From positions 1-6,054 of the forward strand of contig CAITLX010000278.1 of assembly GCA_903893335.1 (NCBI GenBank): 6,054 nucleotides of DNA, given 5' to 3'. Made by a program: the position numbers and the translations under genes. Of the stretch, positions 1-5,965 are shown piece after piece. How positions within the stretch are numbered: position 1 is the stretch's first letter; each line of letters starts with the position of its first letter. Origin of the DNA: an uncultured delta proteobacterium (GTDB taxonomy: Bacteria; Myxococcota_A; Polyangia; Polyangiales; Polyangiaceae). The notes under the pieces were generated by a model. The model saw nothing but the letters and a program-made list of their open reading frames with translations, searched no databases and was not told the origin of the DNA.

Positions 1-215
1 ACGACAACTACGCGACCGTCGCCGGCCTCGACAAGGTCATCCCGTGCGACGTCTACGTGCCCGGCTGCCCGCCGCGCCCCGAGGCCGTCCTCGACGGCCT
101 CATCCTCCTGCAAGACAAGATCGCCAGCGGCGTGCGCACCCCCGGCGTCGTCAAGCCCCGCGAGGACCCGGCCCAGGCGCTCGTGCAACTCCGCACCAAG
201 CCGGAGGCCACGTGA
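1..215 (+). CDS. nuoB: NADH-quinone oxidoreductase subunit B, 3' end (partial)
   Basis: Only the last 70 complete codons are visible; the 5' part lies outside the window. NuoB is the peripheral-arm subunit that holds the terminal [4Fe-4S] cluster N2, which hands electrons to quinone at its interface with NuoD. The visible part starts at position 3 and contains the family signature VYVPGCPPRPEA (visible residues 18-29), whose Cys is the last of the four N2 ligands. The other three ligands would lie upstream and cannot be checked. A Cys at visible residue 15 sits where many homologues have a small hydrophobic residue; it is not a known ligand. The C-terminal tail is charged and Pro-containing. 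The TGA stop at 213-215 overlaps the GTG start of nuoC, which suggests translational coupling. The identification is firm from the signature and the gene order. Confidence 0.96.
   Translation, partial: DNYATVAGLDKVIPCDVYVPGCPPRPEAVLDGLILLQDKIASGVRTPGVVKPREDPAQALVQLRTKPEAT
203..207 (+). promoter_or_regulatory. Ribosome binding site of nuoC
   Basis: GGAGG lies 4 nt before the GTG at 212, inside the last codons of nuoB. It supports the GTG start that overlaps the nuoB stop (GTGA at 212-215) over the ATG at 44, which would place 56 Arg/Pro-rich shadow residues in front of NuoC. Confidence 0.75.
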
Positions 216-781
216 GCCAGGCGCTGCTCGACCTGCTGCGCGAGAAGTTCGGCGCGCAGATCCTCGAGACCTCGTCGCAGTTCGGCGATGAGACGGCCGT
301 CGTCGCCCCGTCCGCGTGGCGCGCGGTCGCCCTCTTCCTGCGCGACGACCCCGCGTGCCGCATGACCATGATGGTCGACCTCTGCGGCTCCGACTACCTC
401 GGGCGCACGCCGCGCTTCGAGGTCGTCCTGCACCTCTACTCCCTCGAGAAGGGCCACCGCCTGCGCCTCAAGGCGCGCGTCGGCGACGCCGAGGGCGAGG
501 CCGTCGAGGTCGACAGCCTGGTGTCGGTGTGGCCCGGGGCCAACTGGTTCGAGCGCGAGGCGTTCGACATGTTCGGCATCGTCTTCGCCGGCCACCCCGA
601 CCTGCGCCGCATCCTGCTCTACCCCGAGTTCGAGGGGCACCCGCTGCGCAAGGACTATCCGGCCGATCGCGTGCAGCCCCTCGTGCCCTTCCGCGAGGGC
701 TACGAGAAGCAGCCCCCGTTCGACCGGTTCGAGGGCATGAGCTTCGGCCGCAACGCGCTGCCCAAGGGCACGGTGGAGTAA
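212..781 (+). CDS. nuoC: NADH-quinone oxidoreductase subunit C (30 kDa subunit)
   Basis: This 189-residue protein is the 30-kDa subunit of the complex I peripheral arm. It has no cofactor and helps hold NuoD, NuoB and NuoI together in the Q module on the cytoplasmic side. The signature of the respiratory-chain NADH dehydrogenase 30 kDa family runs over residues 114-149: EREAFDMFGI, then GHPDLRRILL, then EGHPLRKDYP. The C-terminal stretch LVPFRE is also typical. The GTG at 212 was chosen because it has a GGAGG 4 nt upstream, overlaps the nuoB stop and gives a normal family length; an upstream in-frame ATG at 44 would read through nuoB and add a low-complexity Arg/Pro stretch. NuoC is separate from NuoD here, unlike the fused NuoCD of enterobacteria. 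nuoD follows 6 nt after the TAA stop. Confidence 0.96.
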   Translation: MSQALLDLLREKFGAQILETSSQFGDETAVVAPSAWRAVALFLRDDPACRMTMMVDLCGSDYLGRTPRFEVVLHLYSLEKGHRLRLKARVGDAEGEAVEVDSLVSVWPGANWFEREAFDMFGIVFAGHPDLRRILLYPEFEGHPLRKDYPADRVQPLVPFREGYEKQPPFDRFEGMSFGRNALPKGTVE

Positions 782-787
782 AAGGCC

Positions 788-2002
788 ATGGAGCCTCTGT
801 ATTCGGAGCTCGACGAGGGCGAGCTCGAACTGCCCAGCCAGCCGATGACGCTCAACGTCGGGCCGGCGCACCCCGCCATGCACGGCACGGTGCGCTGCGT
901 CCTCGAGCTGTCCGGCGAGACGATCCTCAAGGCCGACGTGCAGATCGGCTACCTGCACCGCGGCTTCGAGAAGATGTGCGAGCGCGGCACCTGGTCGCAG
1001 GTGTTCCCGTACGTCGACCGCTGCAACTACGTCTCGCCGATGCTCAACAACGTCGGCTTCGCGCTCGCCGTCGAGAAGATGCTCGGCGTCACCGTGCCCG
1101 AGCGCTGCCAGTACTACCGCGTCGCGCTCGGCGAGCTCGCGCGCATCGCCGATCACCTCACCTGCAACGGCGCCATGGCCATGGAGCTCGGCGCGTTCAC
1201 GCCCTTCCTCTGGTTCATGAAGGCGCGCGAGATGATCTACGACATCATGGAGGAGGAGACCGGAGCGCGCATCACGCACTCGTTCGGTCGCGTCGGCGGC
1301 ATGGCCAAGCCCCCGACCCCCGCCTTCGCCGAGATGGTGCGCTCCGCGGTGCCGCACGTGCTCGCCATCCTCGCCGAGGGCGAGGGGCTGCTCCTGCGCA
1401 ACCGCATCTTCATCGACCGCCTGCAAGGCGTCGGCGTGATCAAGCCCGAGGACGCCGTCGCGCTCGGCTGGACGGGCCCCTGCCTGCGCTCGACCGGCGT
1501 GCCGTACGACGTGCGCAAGGCGCACCCCTACCTCGTCTACGATCGCTTCGACTTCGACGTGCCGGTCGGCTCGGCGGGCGACAACTGGGACCGCTTCATG
1601 GTCCGCCTCGAGGAGATCCGCCAGAGCGCGCGCATCCTCGAGCAGTGCCTCGCGCAGATGCCCAAAGACGGCCCCATCAACGTCGAGGACCCGCGCATCA
1701 TCCTGCCACCGAAGGACGAGGTCTACTCGACCATCGAGGGCACCATCCAGCACTTCAAGATCGTGATGGAGGGCATCCAGGTGCCCGCGGGCGAGGTCTA
1801 CTCCTACACCGAGGGCGGCAACGGCGAGCTCGGCTTCTACCTCGTCTCCGACGGCAGCGGCACGCCCTACCGCGTGCGCATCCGCCCCCCCTGCTTCGCG
1901 GTCACCGGCGCCCTCCAGCAGCTCATCGAGGGGCTCATGGTGCCCGACATCGTGCCGACGTTCGGCTCGCTCAACATGATCGGCGGCGAGTGCGACCGCT
2001 GA
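788..2002 (+). CDS. nuoD: NADH-quinone oxidoreductase subunit D (49 kDa subunit)
   Basis: NuoD (404 aa, normal length) forms the quinone-reduction pocket with NuoB at the base of the peripheral arm. It is related to the large subunit of [NiFe] hydrogenases but has lost the metal site. The quinone-binding His and Tyr can be placed: His32 in GPAHPAMHG (residues 25-33) and Tyr81 in YVSPM. They are 49 residues apart, as are the His38/Tyr87 pair described for the Thermus homologue. Other family blocks are IGYLHRGFEK (53-62), HSFGRVGG (164-171) and the conserved C-terminal end GECDR (400-404). The segment after RVGG reads AKPPTPAF where many homologues have a DLP-type motif, a mild variation. The ATG at 788 has GGAG at 775-778, 9 nt upstream, overlapping the end of nuoC. 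nuoE and nuoF, which often follow nuoD, are absent. Confidence 0.97.
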   Translation: MEPLYSELDEGELELPSQPMTLNVGPAHPAMHGTVRCVLELSGETILKADVQIGYLHRGFEKMCERGTWSQVFPYVDRCNYVSPMLNNVGFALAVEKMLGVTVPERCQYYRVALGELARIADHLTCNGAMAMELGAFTPFLWFMKAREMIYDIMEEETGARITHSFGRVGGMAKPPTPAFAEMVRSAVPHVLAILAEGEGLLLRNRIFIDRLQGVGVIKPEDAVALGWTGPCLRSTGVPYDVRKAHPYLVYDRFDFDVPVGSAGDNWDRFMVRLEEIRQSARILEQCLAQMPKDGPINVEDPRIILPPKDEVYSTIEGTIQHFKIVMEGIQVPAGEVYSYTEGGNGELGFYLVSDGSGTPYRVRIRPPCFAVTGALQQLIEGLMVPDIVPTFGSLNMIGGECDR

Positions 2003-2043
2003 CGCGCCGCCGCGGCTGACCTCCAGACTTCCTGGTTACCGAG
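2003..2043 (+). other. nuoD-nuoG intergenic gap without a clear ribosome binding site
   Basis: These 41 nt form the longest gap inside the nuo cluster, at the place where nuoE and nuoF sit in many operons. I see no purine-rich Shine-Dalgarno sequence near the nuoG start, no T-rich terminator and no coding remnant. The first part (about 2004-2016) is self-complementary GC-rich sequence with a CCGCGG core, too short to call a structured element. Confidence 0.4.
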
Positions 2044-3621
2044 ATGCCCAACTTCCAGCTCGACGGTCGCGAGATCCCCTTCGAACCCGGCGACACGATC
2101 ATCCGCGCGGCGCACCGGCAGGGCATCGAGATCCCCCACTATTGCTGGCACCCGGGCCTCTCGGTCGCGGCCAACTGCCGCATGTGCCTCGTCGAGATCG
2201 CCCCCCCGCCGGGCGGTCGCCCCATGCTCCTCGACGTGCTCGAGTGGAGCGCCGAGGTCGGCGACTACGTCGTCGCGAAGAAGCCCAAGCTGCAGCCCGC
2301 CTGCCAGATGTTCGTCGCCGACGGCATGGTCGTGAAGAGCGACTCGAGCGACGAGGTCGCGCGCGCGCGCGCCGCGGTGCAGGAGCTGCTGCTGCTCAAC
2401 CACCCGGTCGACTGCCCCATCTGCGACCAGGCCGGCGAGTGCCGCCTGCAAGACTACTGGCTCGAGCACCAGACGACGAAGAAGCGCATGCGCGACGAGC
2501 CGGTGCACAAGCCGAAGGCCGTCGTCTTCGGGCCCACCATCGTCTACGACGCCGAGCGCTGCATCCTCTGCACGCGCTGCGTGCGCTTCTGCGAAGAGGT
2601 CGCGAAGGATCCCGTCCTCGACAAGCGCGAGCGCGGCAACCTCTCCGAGATCGTCGTCTCGCCGGGCCGCCAGCTCGACCACGACTACACGCTCATGACC
2701 GAGCACGTCTGCCCGGTCGGCGCGCTCACCAGCCGCGATTTTCGCTTCAAGGCGCGCGTCTGGTTCCTGCGCAGCGCGCGCACGCTCTGCACCGGCTGCG
2801 CGACGGGCTGCAACGCCTACCTCGACTTCGACCCGCGCACGCAGGCGCCCGCGCGCCACCGGCCGCGCGACAACATGGCGGTCAACCAGTACTGGATGTG
2901 CGACGAGGGCATGCTCTCGTACCACCGCATCGCCGAGGGGCGCGTGCTCGACGCGCGCGTCGGCGGCGCGAAGGCGACGGTCGAGGCCGCGCTCGCCGAG
3001 GCCGCGCGCCTCTTCGCCGGCGTCTCGGCCGCCCAGGTCGCCATCGTGCTCGGCCCGCAGCACGCGAGCGAGGACGTCTTCGCGCTCGTCGATCTCGCGC
3101 GCCGCCACCTCGTGGGCGCCACGCTCTTCGTCGCCGGCAAGCCGGCCGGCAAGGGCGACTCCATCCTCATGCACGAGGACAAGAACCCCAACCGCGCAGG
3201 CGTCGCGGCGCTCGCACCCGAGGCGAAGAGCTACGACGACTTCGTCGCGGCCGTGCGCGCCGGGCGCGTCACGCACGCCATCGCGCTCGGTGGCCACGCG
3301 CCGTCGGCGTCCGACGCACTCGGCAAGCTCGCCGCGCTCGTCACGCTCGCGACGCACGACGCCGAGCTCACCGCGCCCGCCCACGTCGTGCTCCCGGCCT
3401 GCGTCTGGGCCGAGGCCGAGGGCACCTTCGTCAACGCCAAGGGCGTCGCGCAGGTCAGCGAGAAGGCCCTCGAGCCGCGCGGCGCCGCCCGCCCGGCCTG
3501 GGAGCTCGTCGGCCGCCTCGGCCGCGCGCTCGGCTTCGCCACCGACGCGCGCACCCTCAAGGATCTTCGCCGGGCGCTCGCGCCGGCGCCTGCACCCTCC
3601 GCCAACGAGCTGGGAGCCTGA
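2044..3621 (+). CDS. nuoG: NADH-quinone oxidoreductase subunit G, compact form with N7 ligands
   Basis: NuoG is the largest subunit of the NADH-input arm and relays electrons from NuoF towards NuoI. An N-terminal ferredoxin-like domain has Cys34, 45, 48 and 87 for [2Fe-2S] cluster N1b. His120, Cys124, 127 and 133 form the His-Cys3 motif of N5. Cys173, 176, 179 and 223 (Cx2Cx2Cx43C) bind N4. Cys249, 252, 256 and 286 (Cx2Cx3Cx29C) match the ligands of N7, a cluster found only in some bacteria. The remainder is a reduced molybdopterin-oxidoreductase-like domain with no sign of cofactor binding; the late block around 447-470 (VVLPACVWAEAEGTF then VNAKG) is recognisable. At 525 aa it is shorter than the roughly 700-900 aa usual for the family, apparently through loss from the middle of this domain. 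A Pro/Ala-rich tail ends the protein. The ATG at 2044 is the only plausible start, since an in-frame stop lies at 2017-2019. It has no good Shine-Dalgarno. Confidence 0.94.
   Translation: MPNFQLDGREIPFEPGDTIIRAAHRQGIEIPHYCWHPGLSVAANCRMCLVEIAPPPGGRPMLLDVLEWSAEVGDYVVAKKPKLQPACQMFVADGMVVKSDSSDEVARARAAVQELLLLNHPVDCPICDQAGECRLQDYWLEHQTTKKRMRDEPVHKPKAVVFGPTIVYDAERCILCTRCVRFCEEVAKDPVLDKRERGNLSEIVVSPGRQLDHDYTLMTEHVCPVGALTSRDFRFKARVWFLRSARTLCTGCATGCNAYLDFDPRTQAPARHRPRDNMAVNQYWMCDEGMLSYHRIAEGRVLDARVGGAKATVEAALAEAARLFAGVSAAQVAIVLGPQHASEDVFALVDLARRHLVGATLFVAGKPAGKGDSILMHEDKNPNRAGVAALAPEAKSYDDFVAAVRAGRVTHAIALGGHAPSASDALGKLAALVTLATHDAELTAPAHVVLPACVWAEAEGTFVNAKGVAQVSEKALEPRGAARPAWELVGRLGRALGFATDARTLKDLRRALAPAPAPSANELGA
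3612..3616 (+). promoter_or_regulatory. Ribosome binding site of nuoH
   Basis: GGGAG lies within the last codons of nuoG, 11 nt before the nuoH ATG at 3628. The spacing is slightly long but acceptable and supports the chosen start. Confidence 0.55.
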
Positions 3622-3627
3622 GTCGCC

Positions 3628-5214
3628 ATGGACAGCGTCTCGTTCGTCTTCGCGCTCCTCAAGATCGCGCTCATCCTCGGCTTCCTCGTCACCCTCACGG
3701 CCGTGCTCACCTGGGTCGAGCGTCGGCAGTGCGCGCTGATTCAGGACCGCGTCGGCCCCAACCGCGCGGTCGTGTACGTGCCGGGTCTCGCGCTCAAGCT
3801 CCTCGCGGGCGGCGGCGGGCTGGGCCTCGGCGCGGCGCTCGCGGCTGCCGGCATGGCGCTGCGCGAGCACCCCAAGGCGATGGTCGTCTGCTTCGCCGCG
3901 GCGGCGGTCGTCGCGCTCGCGGGCGTGGTGGGCGCCGTGCGCGTCCCGAGCGGCACCGTGGGCATCCGCCTCGCCGGCATGCTGCACCCCGTCGCCGACG
4001 GCATCAAGTTCATCACCAAGGAAGACTTCGTCCCGCCCAACGGCGACCGGTTGCTGCACGCGCTCGGCCCGATCATCGCGCTCTTCCCCGCGCTCGTGAC
4101 GCTCGCGGTCGTGCCGTTCGGCGACACGCTCGCCGTCCAGCTCGGCGCGGGGGGCAACCTCTGGTCGCGGCTCGCCCACGGACGCATCGGCTGGGCCGAC
4201 AGCCTCCGGCACTACCACGCCGCGGTGCCGCGCTTCGGCATGCCCACGCTCTCGCCCGATCTGCTGCCCGTCCCCTTGCAGATCGTCGATCTCGACGTCG
4301 GCATCCTCTACATCTTCGCGCTCGCCGGCACGGGCATCATCGGCGCCGCGGTCGCGGGCTGGTCGTCCGACAACAAGTACGCCCTGCTCGGCGGCCTGCG
4401 CGCCGCCAGCCAGATGGTCAGCTACGAGGTCGCCATGGGCCTCTCGCTCGTCGGCGCCTTCATGATCTCGAGCTCGCTGCGCCTCGACGACATCGTGCGC
4501 TGGCAGAGCGAGCACACGTGGGGCATCTTCGTGCAGCCCTTCGCGTTCGTGCTCTTCCTCGCCACCGCGGTCGCCGAGCAGAAGCGCACCCCGTTCGACG
4601 CCCCCGAGGGCGAGAGCGAGATCGTCGCGGGCTACTTCCTCGAGTACTCGGGGATGAAGTTCTCGATGTTCATGATGGGCGAGTACATGGAGCTCATCGT
4701 GTCGAGCGCGCTGCTCGTCACCATCTTCCTCGGCGGCTACGCGATCCCCTTCGTGCACCGCGACGGCATCACGCTCGCGTTCGGCGACCGGGTGCTCTGG
4801 CAGGCCGCGCTGCCGCACGTCGCGCTCGTCGCGCTGAGCGTGCTCGTCTTCTTCGGCAAGCTCCTCGCCGTCTGCTTCTTGCAGCTGTTCATCCGCTGGA
4901 CGGTGCCCCGCTTCCGCTACGATCAGGTCATGCGCCTCGGCTGGCGCCGGCTGCTGCCCGCCGCGCTGGTCAACATGATGCTGACGGGCGCCGCGCTCAT
5001 CGCCGTCGACCACGCGAGCGCGGGCATCGACCAGGCGCTCCGCATCGCCGCCGACGTGTGCAACGCGGTCGTCGTGCTGGGCTTCGCGTACGGGGGCGTG
5101 GCGTTCGTCCGCTTCCTCGCGAGCCGCCCGAAGCCGCAGCAGGAGCTGCTCTCGACGTCGGCGCAGCGCGCGCACGCCCAGGGCGGCGCCCACACCTCTC
5201 CGATGCAGGCCTGA
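3628..5214 (+). CDS. nuoH: NADH-quinone oxidoreductase subunit H, enlarged
   Basis: NuoH is the membrane subunit that docks the peripheral arm and forms the quinone entry chamber and first proton-channel region. Family blocks are clear: the first helix (6-29), QDRVGPNR (39-46), ADGIKFITKED (123-133), VDLDVGILYI (220-229), RAASQMVSYE (258-267), AEQKRTPFDAPEGESEIV (316-333) and EYSGMKF (339-345). At 528 aa it is far longer than the usual 320-430. The surplus is in three places. Residues about 47-117 separate GPNR from the ADGIK block by some 65 more residues than usual and contain two hydrophobic segments (about 53-78 and 84-104) joined by REHPK. Residues about 166-215 form a long loop before VDLDVG. 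The C-terminus adds a further hydrophobic segment (about 476-497) and a polar tail. All three are in frame and have the same codon bias, so no frameshift is suspected. Spacing to its neighbours is 6 nt and 11 nt. Confidence 0.95.
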   Translation: MDSVSFVFALLKIALILGFLVTLTAVLTWVERRQCALIQDRVGPNRAVVYVPGLALKLLAGGGGLGLGAALAAAGMALREHPKAMVVCFAAAAVVALAGVVGAVRVPSGTVGIRLAGMLHPVADGIKFITKEDFVPPNGDRLLHALGPIIALFPALVTLAVVPFGDTLAVQLGAGGNLWSRLAHGRIGWADSLRHYHAAVPRFGMPTLSPDLLPVPLQIVDLDVGILYIFALAGTGIIGAAVAGWSSDNKYALLGGLRAASQMVSYEVAMGLSLVGAFMISSSLRLDDIVRWQSEHTWGIFVQPFAFVLFLATAVAEQKRTPFDAPEGESEIVAGYFLEYSGMKFSMFMMGEYMELIVSSALLVTIFLGGYAIPFVHRDGITLAFGDRVLWQAALPHVALVALSVLVFFGKLLAVCFLQLFIRWTVPRFRYDQVMRLGWRRLLPAALVNMMLTGAALIAVDHASAGIDQALRIAADVCNAVVVLGFAYGGVAFVRFLASRPKPQQELLSTSAQRAHAQGGAHTSPMQA

Positions 5215-5215
5215 C

Positions 5216-5219
5216 GGAG
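5216..5219 (+). promoter_or_regulatory. Ribosome binding site of nuoI
   Basis: GGAG sits 6 nt before the ATG at 5226 and just after the nuoH stop. It fixes the nuoI start even though the same reading frame stays open far upstream through nuoH and nuoG. Confidence 0.75.
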
Positions 5220-5225
5220 CCCCCG

Positions 5226-5873
5226 ATGACCACCCCCACGACCGCCCGCGCCATCGTCGGCAAGCCCGTCCCGCGCCCCGCCCGCGACGCCACCGCGCGC
5301 AGCTTCGTGCCCGAGATCCTCAAGGGCATCCGCGTGACGATGCGCCACTTCTTCGTCAACACGAAGCAGATCGCGTTCGACCAGCGCAACGACCCGGTCC
5401 TCGACGGGTTCGCCGATGGGCTCAACCTCATCAGCTACCCCGAGCAGAAGCGACCGTACCCCGATCGCAACCGCGGCCTGCACCGCCTGCTGCACCGCGA
5501 CGACGGCTCGCCGCGCTGCGTGGCCTGCCTCTGCTGCTCGACGGCGTGTCCGGCGCAGTGCATCCACATCGTGCCGGCCGAGTACCCCGCGGGCGACGCC
5601 CGCCGCGGCTACGAGCGCTTCCCGGGCGAGTTCGTCATCGACGAGCTTCGCTGCATCTTCTGCGGGTTCTGCGTCGAGGCGTGCCCCTGCGACGCCATCC
5701 GCATGGACACGGGCCACCACGCGACGCCCTACGACTCGCGCGACCAATTCATCTACCGCAAGGACATGCTCATGTCCTTCACCGGCCGCGACGGCTCGCA
5801 GACGACCGAGAACCCGCGCCACGAGCCCGGCGAGGCGACGCACCCCGGGGTCGATCGCCACCACGCGCACTGA
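5226..5873 (+). CDS. nuoI: NADH-quinone oxidoreductase subunit I (TYKY-type, two [4Fe-4S])
   Basis: NuoI (215 aa) is the 8Fe ferredoxin-like subunit whose clusters N6a and N6b carry electrons from NuoG towards N2 in NuoB. Two Cx2Cx2Cx3CP motifs are present: Cys98, 101, 104 and 108, and Cys143, 146, 149 and 153. The surrounding text (RCVACLCC, ACPAQCI, RCIFCGFCVEACPCDAI) is characteristic of the family. Extra cysteines lie at 103, 112 and 155; the one at 112 is common in NuoI. The first ~26 residues are a Pro/Arg/Thr-rich extension before FVPEILKGIRVTMRHFF (27-43), the segment that packs against the membrane arm. The C-terminal tail is His-rich (HHAH at the end). The start is supported by a GGAG 6 nt upstream. 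It is the last nuo gene here: nuoJ does not follow, and the next gene is gatB. Confidence 0.96.
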   Translation: MTTPTTARAIVGKPVPRPARDATARSFVPEILKGIRVTMRHFFVNTKQIAFDQRNDPVLDGFADGLNLISYPEQKRPYPDRNRGLHRLLHRDDGSPRCVACLCCSTACPAQCIHIVPAEYPAGDARRGYERFPGEFVIDELRCIFCGFCVEACPCDAIRMDTGHHATPYDSRDQFIYRKDMLMSFTGRDGSQTTENPRHEPGEATHPGVDRHHAH

Positions 5874-5942
5874 GCCGGCCCCGTGCCGACCGGCACCACT
5901 CGAACGGAGCCGACCGGCAGCGCGCACGCTGAGCCGCCCCCG
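5864..5942 (+). repeat. Imperfect direct repeat pair spanning the nuoI stop and intergenic DNA
   Basis: The 20 nt at 5864-5883, which include the nuoI stop, recur at 5921-5942. Both copies have CGCGCAC, then TGAGCCG, then CCCCG. They differ by a 2-nt insertion (GC at 5928-5929) and one substitution (5878 G, 5937 C). Between them the 11-mer GCCGACCGGCA occurs twice, at 5885-5895 and 5909-5919. The pattern looks like an old local duplication of the nuoI end, although GC-rich sequence raises the background for such matches. Confidence 0.5.
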
Positions 5943-5947
5943 GGGCG
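5883..5947 (+). promoter_or_regulatory. Three GC-rich dyads in the nuoI-gatB intergenic region
   Basis: GTGCCG (5883-5888) and CGGCAC (5891-5896) form a perfect 6-bp inverted repeat around AC. GCCG-AC-CGGC recurs at 5909-5918 with 4-bp arms. CGCCCC (5935-5940) and GGGGCG (5942-5947) form a third dyad around one base. None is followed by a T run, so a classical intrinsic terminator is not supported. They could be protein-binding sites, mRNA 3'-end hairpins for the nuo transcript, or chance in GC-rich DNA. Confidence 0.35.
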
Positions 5948-5956
5948 TGCTACTAC
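5948..5956 (+). promoter_or_regulatory. Weak extended -10-like motif before gatB
   Basis: TGCTACTAC lies 9 nt before the gatB ATG and is one of the less GC-rich spots in the intergenic region. It resembles an extended -10 (TG, one base, then TA-rich hexamer) but matches the consensus hexamer at only three of six positions. No -35 box is visible, because the GC dyad occupies that area. If used, transcription would start within a few bases of the ATG. Confidence 0.22.
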
Positions 5957-5965
5957 GCGTCGGCC

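Noticed and set aside
44..211. An N-terminal extension of nuoC to the ATG at 44
   Set aside because: It would overlap nuoB by over 170 nt and encode Arg/Pro-rich sequence unlike NuoC; the GTG at 212 has a ribosome binding site and overlaps the nuoB stop.
53..1753. A 566-codon antisense open frame over nuoB, nuoC and nuoD
   Set aside because: Same composition artefact; no domain or ribosome binding site context supports it, and the + strand genes are certain.
316..2019. A 567-codon + strand frame overlapping nuoC and nuoD
   Set aside because: The translation is almost entirely Arg/Pro/Ala/His and overlaps two conserved genes in another frame.
2201..2207. C7 runs (here and at 1885-1891) as possible frameshift sites
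   Set aside because: Both genes stay in frame with conserved residues on each side, so there is no sign of a programmed or accidental frameshift.
2358..2372. An alternating CG run in nuoG
   Set aside because: It encodes ordinary Ala-Arg codons in a GC-rich gene, so no separate function is needed to explain it.
1867..5193. A 1108-codon antisense open frame
   Set aside because: It is opposite the well-supported nuoD, nuoG and nuoH genes. Its translation is low-complexity (Ala, Arg, Glu, Asp, His, Val) with no recognisable domain, as expected for antisense of GC-rich genes.
2142..5873. A continuous 1243-codon open frame on the + strand running through nuoG and nuoH into nuoI
   Set aside because: Only its last 215 codons (nuoI, from 5226) look like protein. 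The rest is Arg/Pro/Ala-rich shadow translation of nuoG and nuoH, kept open because stop codons are rare in this GC-rich sequence.
5935..5947. An intrinsic terminator after nuoI
   Set aside because: The GC hairpin is short and is followed by TGCTACTAC rather than a T run, so a classical terminator cannot be claimed.
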